This document shows positions 50,261 to 57,256 of a DNA stretch of 64,000 nt, one piece after another. Each line of letters starts with the position of its first letter. The first letter of the stretch is position 1. The stretch is from the NCBI RefSeq assembly GCF_000800015.1, contig NZ_JUGR01000001.1, positions 1-64,000 on the forward strand, read 5' to 3'. Source of the DNA: Terriglobus sp. TAA 43. Lineage in GTDB: Bacteria; Acidobacteriota; Terriglobia; Terriglobales; Acidobacteriaceae. The translations under genes and the position numbers were made by a program. Under the pieces are notes generated by a model, which saw only the letters and a list, made by a program, of their open reading frames with translations, searched no databases and was not told the origin of the DNA.

Positions 50261-51175
50261 ATGGTCGAACCACCGTCAGGCGGTACCCCGGTAGTGGGAA
50301 GCAAGGAGGGAGTGCCTCATACTCCCGGACGCGAACTGGTAGTTCTTACGGGTCTTTCCGGTGCAGGAAAACTCTCTGCGCTCAAAGCATTTGAAGACCT
50401 GGGTTATTACGCTGTCGATAATCTTCCGCTGGAATTGATTCCGCAGTTTGCCGAACTTCTGCGTGGCTCAAGCGAATTTACACGCGCGGTTCTGGGCGTC
50501 GATGTACGCGAAAGCTCCATTGAGAACTTTCCGGGCATCCTGCATGCTGTACGCGGCCTGCTGCCCACCACGGTGGTCTACCTCGAGGCGTCCGACGATG
50601 TCTTGGTGCGTCGCTACTCCGAAACGCGGCGCCCGCACCCGCTTCGTCGCGATGAGTTGGTTTCAGAAAGCATTGCATCCGAGCGCAAGCGCATGGAGCC
50701 GATCCGCAACGTGGCCGATGTTCTTCTCGACACGACGCATTTCAACGTGCATCAGTTGCGCGCTCACATCACCACGCAGTTCTCTCGTCGCGAGGGCGAA
50801 CAGAGACTGCTCGTTACAACGCTGAGCTTTGGCTTCAAGAACGGCGTACCCGCAGAAGCTGACCTTGTCTTTGACGTGCGCTTCCTGCCCAATCCCCACT
50901 TTATTCCGGAGTTCCGTCCCCTCACGGGCCGCGACGAGCGCGTGGCGAAGTACGTGATGGACTTCCCGCAGACCCAGGAGTTTCTGGACCGCACAGCGGA
51001 CATGTTGCTGTTTCTTCTGCCGTATTACGTAACGGAAGGCAAGAGCTACCTCACCATTGCCTTCGGCTGCACCGGCGGACAGCATCGTTCCGTAGCCATT
51101 GTGGAAGAGATGAAGAAGCGTCTCAGCGACGCGGGCTATCACGTTAAGGTTTCGCACCGCGACATGCCGCAATAG
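50261..51175 (+). CDS. rapZ: RapZ/YvcJ-type nucleotide-binding RNase adapter
   Basis: A 304-residue P-loop protein. In enterobacteria RapZ guides RNase E to the GlmZ small RNA and senses glucosamine-6-phosphate; YvcJ homologues bind nucleotides. The N-terminal motif is GLSGAGKLS (31-39) followed by ALKAFEDLGYYAVDNLPLEL. The C-terminal half carries the signature FGCTGGQHRSVAIVEEM. The start at ATG 50261 is chosen over a TTG two codons upstream. The Walker A Ser/Thr that usually follows Lys37 is Leu38. It belongs to the conserved rpoN-hpf-rapZ neighbourhood; ptsN and npr are absent. Confidence 0.93.
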   Translation: MVEPPSGGTPVVGSKEGVPHTPGRELVVLTGLSGAGKLSALKAFEDLGYYAVDNLPLELIPQFAELLRGSSEFTRAVLGVDVRESSIENFPGILHAVRGLLPTTVVYLEASDDVLVRRYSETRRPHPLRRDELVSESIASERKRMEPIRNVADVLLDTTHFNVHQLRAHITTQFSRREGEQRLLVTTLSFGFKNGVPAEADLVFDVRFLPNPHFIPEFRPLTGRDERVAKYVMDFPQTQEFLDRTADMLLFLLPYYVTEGKSYLTIAFGCTGGQHRSVAIVEEMKKRLSDAGYHVKVSHRDMPQ

Positions 51176-51220
51176 TGCCCTCGAAGTAAAGTTCCGATTT
51201 CCAAATGGAGTCTGTCTGAG

Positions 51221-51682
51221 ATGAAAAATCTCTTTGACCCAATCGTGGTGGAGGACACAAGGCGGCGCGTTCTTGATCTGCGTCCGGAGAACAAGCGGCA
51301 GTGGGGCAGCATGGATCTCGCTCAAACGCTTGCTCACTGCACCTCAGGCGTTGAAATGGCGATGGGTGTTATCCATCCCAAGCGTGCACCGTTTCCTGCT
51401 AGCTTGATCGGCGTGCTTATCAAGCCGTTGGTCTTCCGCGACGATAAGCCGATGCGTCGCAACTCTCCCTCTTCGCCGGAGTTGTTTTCGGCGAAGCCAT
51501 CAGAGCTTGACTGCATCCATGAGCGTTCTCGGCTTGTCGCCGCAATCGACAATTTTGCCAATCGTGGTCCTGAGGGTTGCTCCCAATACCCGCACCCGTT
51601 TTTCGGACCACTCAAGCCCGAACAGTGGGCCATCCTCATGTACAAACACCTCGATCACCACTTGCGCCAGTTTGGTGTTTAA
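51221..51682 (+). CDS. DUF1569 (DinB-like) protein
   Basis: A 153-residue helical protein opening MKNLFDPIVVEDTRRRVLDL and continuing QWGSMDLAQTLAHCTSGVEM, typical for DUF1569 of the DinB/YfiT-like superfamily. His residues that could bind a metal occur in AHCTSG and near the end in KHLDHHLRQFGV, the conserved triad region of DinB-like enzymes. These proteins are thought to be metal-dependent thiol transferases in bacillithiol or mycothiol users, but no substrate is known. A GGAG precedes the ATG. It stands alone between rapZ and an ABC exporter. Confidence 0.85.
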   Translation: MKNLFDPIVVEDTRRRVLDLRPENKRQWGSMDLAQTLAHCTSGVEMAMGVIHPKRAPFPASLIGVLIKPLVFRDDKPMRRNSPSSPELFSAKPSELDCIHERSRLVAAIDNFANRGPEGCSQYPHPFFGPLKPEQWAILMYKHLDHHLRQFGV

Positions 51683-51813
51683 GGGCTGTTGGTCCCAGGT
51701 TGAAGCACATTTTGTCCTCTGCGAGATGTCTCGGGAACTCTTACTTATGACATGTGAACGAGTAAGATAAAACCCGTGCTGTACAAGACACTTTGGATGG
51801 TTCGGCCCACGCA

Positions 51814-53676
51814 ATGAAACGCATCCTGCGCCTGCTGTGGTATCTGCGCCCTTATCTGCCTTACACCCTGCTGTCCGTGGTCCTCATGGCCATCGTCGGC
51901 GCCATGGCTGCTCTGCGTCTCCTGCTGGTCAAGCCCATTCTTGACAACGTGCTCAGCGCAGACCTTCAGAGCACCAAGATTCTGGTCTTCGCCGTTCCAC
52001 ACACCCACTGGCTCATCAACCTCCAGTACTTCGTGCCGAATCGCTTCCACAATGCCTGGACAATCGTGGCCTACGCGCTGTTTGTCTCGGCGGTATTGAA
52101 GTCCATCTGCGACTACGCCGGAACATACCTGGTCAATTACGCCGGCTTCGGCATGATCACGGACCTCCGCAACGACCTGTACGGTGCGGTGCTCAAGCGT
52201 TCCAGCGCCTTCTTCCAGCGCTACACCACGGGCGCTCTGCTCTCCACGCTGATCAACGACATTGAGCGTGTGCAGATCGCCATGTCCACCGTGCTCAGTG
52301 ATTTCCTGCAGCAATTCTTCACGCTCCTTTTCACTGCGTGCGTCGTGGTCATCGCGGGCGGCAGACTCGCTTGGATCCTGCTTGGCTTTGTCGTCGTCAT
52401 CTTCTATTCCGCAAAGAAGATTGGCCGTGGTGTTCGCCGCAGCACCCGCGGCGGCCAGGATCGCCTCTCAGACATTCAGAATCTCCTGCACGAAACGCTC
52501 ACGGGCAATCGCATTGTGAAGGCGTTCGGTATGGAGATGTGGGAGATGGCTCGTTTTCGCCGCGCCGCGCGCAAACTGCTCCGCGCCAACATGCGCGCTA
52601 TGGGTATCAGTTCCATCTCATCGCCGCTGATGGATGCGCTTGGCTCCATCGCCATTGCGCTGCTGTTGTTCATCGGCCGCAATCGCATCGTGCATCACCA
52701 GATGACGGCTGGCTCGTTCATCACGTTCCTCATTGCGGTCATCGCGCTCTACGATCCGGTCCGCAAATTCGCCATGTACTACAACAGCTTCCAGCAGGCA
52801 CTGGGAGCCAGCGAAAAGATCTTCCACTTTCTCGACGAGCGTGACGACCTTCCCGAAAAGCGTGACGCCATTCATCTCAGGAGCTTCGAAGAGGGAATCC
52901 GCTTCGACGATGTTCGCTTCGGATATCGCGATGAAGACGACGAAGAGAACTTCCACGAAGTCCTGCGCGGCATCAGCCTATACGTGCAGCGCGGCGAAGT
53001 GATTGCTCTCGTTGGTCCCAGCGGCGGTGGCAAATCCACGCTGGTCAATCTCATCCCGCGTTTCTTCGATCCCACGGGCGGCAGCATCACGCTCGACGGC
53101 AACGACTTGCGCGACGTGCAACTCAGCAGCCTGCGCAAACTCGTCGGCACCGTAACGCAGGAGACGGTGTTGTTCAACGACACCGTGCGCAACAACATCG
53201 CCTACGGCCAGCCCGACGTTCCCATGGAGCGTGTCATCGCTGCGGCCACGGCTGCGCTGGCGCATGACTTCATCGAACGCATGCCCGACGGATACAACAC
53301 CGTCATTGGTGAAAAAGGTTTCCGTCTCTCCGGCGGCGAACGCCAGCGTCTTGCCATTGCCCGCGCCATTCTGAAAGACGCGCCCATCCTCATTCTTGAC
53401 GAAGCCACCTCTGCGCTCGATGCGGAGAGTGAATCGCTGGTGCAGGAGGCGCTCTCCAACCTCATGGTGCACCGCACGGTGTTGGTCATTGCGCATCGGC
53501 TATCCACGGTGCGCCGCGCAGATCGCATCCTTGTCGTGGAACGTGGACAGATCGTGGAAACCGGCTCGCACGCTGAATTGCTCGCGCACGGCGGCATGTA
53601 TCACAAGCTCTACATGATGCAGTTTGCAGGAGACGATGCACCACCGGACGCTCCGCTACAACCGCAGGGCGTATAA
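51814..53676 (+). CDS. ABC exporter, MsbA-like
   Basis: A 620-residue fused exporter half-transporter. Six membrane helices span ~10-320, followed by the ATPase with Walker A GPSGGGKSTL, Q-loop TVTQETVLFNDT, signature RLSGGERQRLAIARAI, Walker B PILILDEATSALD and the H-loop IAHRLSTV. The closest known relative by pattern is lipid A flippase MsbA, which fits a Gram-negative envelope; an exporter of another lipid or peptide cannot be excluded. The start is ATG 51814; a TTG at 51793 is weaker. gmk starts 28 bp downstream and the two are probably co-transcribed. Confidence 0.88.
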   Translation: MKRILRLLWYLRPYLPYTLLSVVLMAIVGAMAALRLLLVKPILDNVLSADLQSTKILVFAVPHTHWLINLQYFVPNRFHNAWTIVAYALFVSAVLKSICDYAGTYLVNYAGFGMITDLRNDLYGAVLKRSSAFFQRYTTGALLSTLINDIERVQIAMSTVLSDFLQQFFTLLFTACVVVIAGGRLAWILLGFVVVIFYSAKKIGRGVRRSTRGGQDRLSDIQNLLHETLTGNRIVKAFGMEMWEMARFRRAARKLLRANMRAMGISSISSPLMDALGSIAIALLLFIGRNRIVHHQMTAGSFITFLIAVIALYDPVRKFAMYYNSFQQALGASEKIFHFLDERDDLPEKRDAIHLRSFEEGIRFDDVRFGYRDEDDEENFHEVLRGISLYVQRGEVIALVGPSGGGKSTLVNLIPRFFDPTGGSITLDGNDLRDVQLSSLRKLVGTVTQETVLFNDTVRNNIAYGQPDVPMERVIAAATAALAHDFIERMPDGYNTVIGEKGFRLSGGERQRLAIARAILKDAPILILDEATSALDAESESLVQEALSNLMVHRTVLVIAHRLSTVRRADRILVVERGQIVETGSHAELLAHGGMYHKLYMMQFAGDDAPPDAPLQPQGV

Positions 53677-53704
53677 ACTCACTTCAAAAGACGGACGAAC
53701 GACA

Positions 53705-54391
53705 ATGGCAGGTATTCTCTTCATCATCTCTGCGCCCAGTGGCTCCGGTAAGAGCACGCTCGTGGGCGAACTGCGAAACTACGTGGAGGGACTGGAGTTT
53801 TCCGTCTCATACACCACCCGCGCACCCCGCGGCAGTGAAGAAGATGGACGCGAATACCACTTCACCACGCGTGAGAATTTCGAACGCATGATCAGTGAAG
53901 ATGCCTTTCTCGAATGGGCAGACGTTTTCGGCAATTACTACGGAACTGCGCGCGCCGCATTGGCGCAGGCCGCAAAAAACGAGCACGATCTTCTGCTCGA
54001 CATCGACGTGCAGGGTGCGCTGCAGGTGATGGAACGTGTCCCTGAAGCGGTCTCCATCTTCATCCTGCCTCCCAGCCCGGCCATTCTGGAAACGCGTTTG
54101 CGAAATCGCAGCGCCGCAGAGCGTATGACGGACGAAGCTGTGATTGAACGCCGTCTTCGTCAGGCGCATGGCGAACTGGAGCATGTGTCGAAATATCGCT
54201 TCGCCATTGTGAACAATGTGCTCGACACCGCGGCAGCAGAACTTCGCGCTATCGTGTTGCAAGCACGTGGTGTTGCGTCGCAGGCAGATGTTGCATTGGC
54301 AGACGGATGCCGCACTCAGATATCACCGGAAGGTGTACGTCAGGTGCTGGAACAGTTTGCTGCTGCACCACTGACACCCGCAACAAAGTAA
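53705..54391 (+). CDS. gmk: Guanylate kinase
   Basis: A 228-residue kinase converting GMP to GDP. The P-loop SGSGKST is at residues 12-18. The GMP-binding part is YTTRAPRGSEEDGREYHF (SxTTRxxRxxExxGxxYxF), followed by FLEWADVFGNYYGT and LLDIDVQGALQV. The ATG at 53705 begins the family N-terminus; the frame upstream overlaps the exporter and is not coding. It is slightly longer at the C-terminus than usual (about 205). rpoZ follows 87 bp later, the common gmk-rpoZ order. Confidence 0.96.
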   Translation: MAGILFIISAPSGSGKSTLVGELRNYVEGLEFSVSYTTRAPRGSEEDGREYHFTTRENFERMISEDAFLEWADVFGNYYGTARAALAQAAKNEHDLLLDIDVQGALQVMERVPEAVSIFILPPSPAILETRLRNRSAAERMTDEAVIERRLRQAHGELEHVSKYRFAIVNNVLDTAAAELRAIVLQARGVASQADVALADGCRTQISPEGVRQVLEQFAAAPLTPATK

Positions 54392-54478
54392 CCGTTTCGT
54401 CTACTTCTGATAAAAATCTTCGCGCCGTTTCATGCCATCTGGGTTACAGTTGCCTCATGCGGTACGGAGGCAAAGGGA

Positions 54479-54709
54479 ATGAACGAATCTTCGCAAGCCC
54501 TGAACGGTATCGACGATGCTCTGCTTAATAAGTACAGCCTGGTAAAGGGAGCCGCACGCCGCGCGCGTCAGCTTCAGTCCGGTGCTGCTCCGCTTGTTCA
54601 CACCAACAGCATGAAAGCCTGCCGCGTGGCGCAGGACGAAATCCGCAGTGGATCTGTGCGGTATTTCGTAAAGCCTTCTCCGAAGGCCATTCTTCCGTCC
54701 GCACTGTAA
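54479..54709 (+). CDS. rpoZ: RNA polymerase omega subunit
   Basis: A 76-residue omega subunit that helps assemble RNA polymerase. The conserved core LLNKYSLVKGAARRARQLQS corresponds to the family DRFxLVxxAAxRARQLxxG pattern, and KACRVAQDEIRSGSVRYFV to the second helix. GGAGGCAAAGGGA lies ahead of the ATG. It sits just after gmk, as in many genomes. Confidence 0.92.
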   Translation: MNESSQALNGIDDALLNKYSLVKGAARRARQLQSGAAPLVHTNSMKACRVAQDEIRSGSVRYFVKPSPKAILPSAL

Positions 54710-54783
54710 GTTCCTGTGTTGCGGAAGGTCCGGTGCACCGCCGTCCACAGGGCGAGAACGTTGCTGCGCTCTAGAATGGACAC

Positions 54784-55794
54784 ATGGACGGAAGCGCTGA
54801 ATCACTGCGCGGGTACCTGGAGTACCTTCGCGACTTAGGAATTTACGACGTGTATCGCACCAGCGATCCGTCAGATGATCCTGCGCTCGCCGCATGGTGG
54901 AAGTCAGTTGCCACGCCGGTAACAGCATCTGCACCGGCAACTCCGCAACGTCCTGCAAACTCAGGCAGTCCATCTCCACAACGACCCGCCGCGCCTGTGC
55001 AGCGTCCTGCCCCAACTCCCACGCCGCAGCGTCCCCCGATGCCGTCGAGCAATCGCGCACCGGACATTGTCATCACACCGCCCACAGCCGCGGCTGCACC
55101 GCACGCATACGACTTCGATCAGGCGCCCGCGCCCACAGGACAGCTCGCTCCCCCTGCCATGCCTCTTGTCAGCTTCAACAATCTCGCACCTCTGCCCACA
55201 GAGCGCGTTGCGCCTGCGAACAAACTCGCTGCACTGCAAAGCGTCCGCGACACCATCGGTGACTGCACACGCTGCCCGCTGGCCTATGCCGGCCGTCACA
55301 ACATCGTCTTCGCCGACGGGGACCCCAACGCCGAACTCATGTTCGTAGGGGAGGGCCCAGGAGCTGACGAGGATGCCAGCGGCACTCCCTTCGTAGGCAA
55401 GGCAGGGCAGTTGCTCAACAACATGATCAACGCGATGGGCCTCAAACGCGAACATGTCTACATCGCCAACGTAGTGAAGTGCCGCCCGCCGCAGAACCGC
55501 ACCCCGGAGCCGAAGGAAGCGAACACCTGCTCGCCATTCCTCTTGCAGCAGGTGGACATCGTGCAGCCGAAGGTCATCGTCGCACTCGGTGCAACGGCAG
55601 CCACATACCTGCTCGGGGTGAAGCAATCGTTGGCAAACCTGCGCGGCCAATGGCACGACGTACGAGGAGCCAAATGCGCCGTCACCTACCATCCCGCCTT
55701 CCTTCTGCGCGATCCACGCCAGAAAGGCGAAGCCTGGAAGGATCTCCAACGCGTCATGGTAGAGCTTGGATTGAAACCCCCTGCAAGAAGCTGA
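54784..55794 (+). CDS. Uracil-DNA glycosylase, family 4 (Fe-S)
   Basis: A 336-residue DNA-repair enzyme that removes uracil. The first ~150 residues are a Pro/Gln/Ala-rich, low-complexity arm with repeated PQRP units that links a short N-terminal part to the catalytic domain. That domain has CTRCPLAYAGRHNIVFADGD (two Fe-S cysteines), FVGEGPGADEDASGTPFVGK with motif A, VVKCRPPQNRTP and a further Cys in EANTCSPFL completing the Fe-S cluster. ALGATAATYLLG and YHPAFLLRDP form the catalytic C-terminal motifs. A decayed copy of its 3' end lies 1.2 kb downstream. Confidence 0.92.
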   Translation: MDGSAESLRGYLEYLRDLGIYDVYRTSDPSDDPALAAWWKSVATPVTASAPATPQRPANSGSPSPQRPAAPVQRPAPTPTPQRPPMPSSNRAPDIVITPPTAAAAPHAYDFDQAPAPTGQLAPPAMPLVSFNNLAPLPTERVAPANKLAALQSVRDTIGDCTRCPLAYAGRHNIVFADGDPNAELMFVGEGPGADEDASGTPFVGKAGQLLNNMINAMGLKREHVYIANVVKCRPPQNRTPEPKEANTCSPFLLQQVDIVQPKVIVALGATAATYLLGVKQSLANLRGQWHDVRGAKCAVTYHPAFLLRDPRQKGEAWKDLQRVMVELGLKPPARS

Positions 55795-55841
55795 CTAAGT
55801 CCATTTAGTTATTTCTAGGTCGCAAGGATCACGCGAACGAA

Positions 55842-55868
55842 CAGGCTGGACTATTTCAGTCCAGCCTG
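55842..55868. terminator. Hairpin between convergent genes
   Basis: Perfect 11-bp stem CAGGCTGGACT / AGTCCAGCCTG with loop ATTTC lies 47 bp after the glycosylase stop. A T-run is lacking, so it is a weaker candidate terminator. Confidence 0.6.
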
Positions 55869-55894
55869 TAGTGGCGGTCGATGTTCCATTCGCC

Positions 55895-56716
55895 TTATTT
55901 CGCTGGATTACCTGTCTGCGACACGCTTCGAATCGTCCAGAAATCAGAAGCAAGAGACGCTTCTGTCACATACGAATAGGGCATTTTGAAGTAACCCTTC
56001 AGTCCCCACTTCGGACCCCAGGAGTTACGAACCAGGAAATGACGCGAAGCATCGTCATAGCCCACGGCCATCACTGCGTGACCGCCAACCGATTTTTCGC
56101 TGCCATTAGGCATAGGAACGATCCCGGTCCTGGCGACGGTAGGACCCTCGAAGGACGAATACACAGTGAAGCCAAATACAAATGGAAACCCTGACGCCAG
56201 GCAGCCCTTCATCGTGTTGAGATTCTGGATCAGCCTCTGATAAAGGGTCACCACGTCCTTTTGGGCTTCCTTATATACGCTTGCCGGGGGTTTGGTGCTG
56301 AACTTGCCAATCGCATAAGGCCACATCGTTTCAGGCGGCGCACCCTGCGTCGCAACGCTCTTGATCCCATCACGGATCTGCGCACCGGAATCGCTTGCAA
56401 CGGTGCCCTCGATCACGCGTTCGTTGTAATAAATAAAAAGTCGCGAAGGAACGAACCGTTTTGCTTGATCAAATTCGATAGCTGCGGCGATGGCGTTCGC
56501 AGTGCAACTCCCCAGTTGTCCCTGATCGTATACAGGAGGGCACTTGTGCGACAGGTCCACTGAGGCAGGCAGGTCTTTCTGGAAAGGTGTCGGCGCTGCA
56601 TAAAGAAAATCGCGCTGATCTGGCAGATCAGGAACCCATCCATATTTCTGAATCGTATGTGGAGTTGGTGCAGCCGCCGCCGCTTTTGGGGCAGTACCTT
56701 TTTTTGCTTTCGCCAT
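55895..56716 (-). CDS. Papain-like (C1) cysteine protease
   Basis: A 273-residue protease. The catalytic region reads YDQGQLGSCTANAIAAAIEF with Cys71, the His motif is GGHAVMAVGYDD, and Asn lies in VRNSWGPKWGLKGYF. This is the QGxxGSCxAxA layout of bacterial C1A enzymes. There is no signal peptide; the N-terminus is instead a basic Ala/Pro-rich tail (MAKAKKGTAPKAAAAAPTPH), so the protein is either cytoplasmic or exported by another route. AAGGAGAG precedes the ATG. It lies between a uracil-DNA glycosylase gene and a decayed copy of that gene's 3' end, in a stretch of lower GC, so it may have been acquired. Confidence 0.9.
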   Translation of the reverse strand: MAKAKKGTAPKAAAAAPTPHTIQKYGWVPDLPDQRDFLYAAPTPFQKDLPASVDLSHKCPPVYDQGQLGSCTANAIAAAIEFDQAKRFVPSRLFIYYNERVIEGTVASDSGAQIRDGIKSVATQGAPPETMWPYAIGKFSTKPPASVYKEAQKDVVTLYQRLIQNLNTMKGCLASGFPFVFGFTVYSSFEGPTVARTGIVPMPNGSEKSVGGHAVMAVGYDDASRHFLVRNSWGPKWGLKGYFKMPYSYVTEASLASDFWTIRSVSQTGNPAK

Positions 56717-56954
56717 AACTCTCTCCTTGATGACTATCGAAGCTTCGAACTAAGTTCTAAAACGTACAGCTCCCGAGTTGCATCGAAAGCAAAATCATTC
56801 GCAACATCACAAATGGCAGCATGTATGGCTCAAATTACCGCCGCCACCTTATTCCATGTCAAGACTTATCTAACCGTTGTTATTAGAAAAGTGCTGACTT
56901 AGTGTGTCCGGGCTTCTTATCAATACATCCTGGATAAGCTTCGATGTAGCTTGC
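56717..56954. other. Upstream region of the C1 protease gene, no gene seen
   Basis: AT-richer DNA upstream of the protease. A TTGACA hexamer (minus strand, 56857-56862) with a TAATTT 19 bp further (56832-56837) could be its promoter, but the spacing is long. Confidence 0.35.
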
Positions 56955-57140
56955 GCTAAAGTTCTCTGCGCGACAGCGGCAAGCTACGTAGTCGACGTAA
57001 AACAAATCGCCGGCATACCCGCGCGCGGCCAGTGTCATAACCTGCCCCGTCCTTCTCGCCTTTCCTTTGCGACCACGCCAGAAGGGGAGGCCCGGAAGGA
57101 TCTCAGCGTTATGGCGGGACTGGCTCCGAAGCCACGCTCG
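56955..57140 (+). pseudogene. Decayed 3' fragment of a family-4 uracil-DNA glycosylase
   Basis: Translated pieces line up with the end of the intact glycosylase (54784-55794): KVLCATAASYVVDVKQIAG against KVIVALGATAATYLLGVKQS, then ARGQCHN against LRGQWHD, LRPRQKG against LRDPRQKG and EARKDLSVMAGLAPKPRS against EAWKDLQRVMVELGLKPPARS (partly quoted). The matching pieces lie in different frames and bases are missing, so no protein is made. Nucleotide identity is highest around GGAAGGATCTC. The copy has the same orientation as the intact gene. Confidence 0.75.
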
Positions 57141-57219
57141 CGACCAGTCGTTAGATCGGCAGCGTCGTCTCATTCCGCTTCTCCGCAAAAGAAAACTTGG
57201 CATTCTCTCGACGCATGAG

Positions 57220-57256
57220 TTAGGCTTACCTAAAGACAATTTAGGTATACCTAAAT
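57220..57256. promoter_or_regulatory. Two DtxR/MntR-like operator palindromes
   Basis: TTAGGCTTACCTAAA (57220-57234) and the perfect 18-bp palindrome ATTTAGGTATACCTAAAT (57239-57256) share the core TTAGG-N4-CCTAA. Their centres are 21 bp apart, two helical turns. The second ends directly before the receptor ATG. The core resembles known DtxR/IdeR/MntR boxes. Confidence 0.7.
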
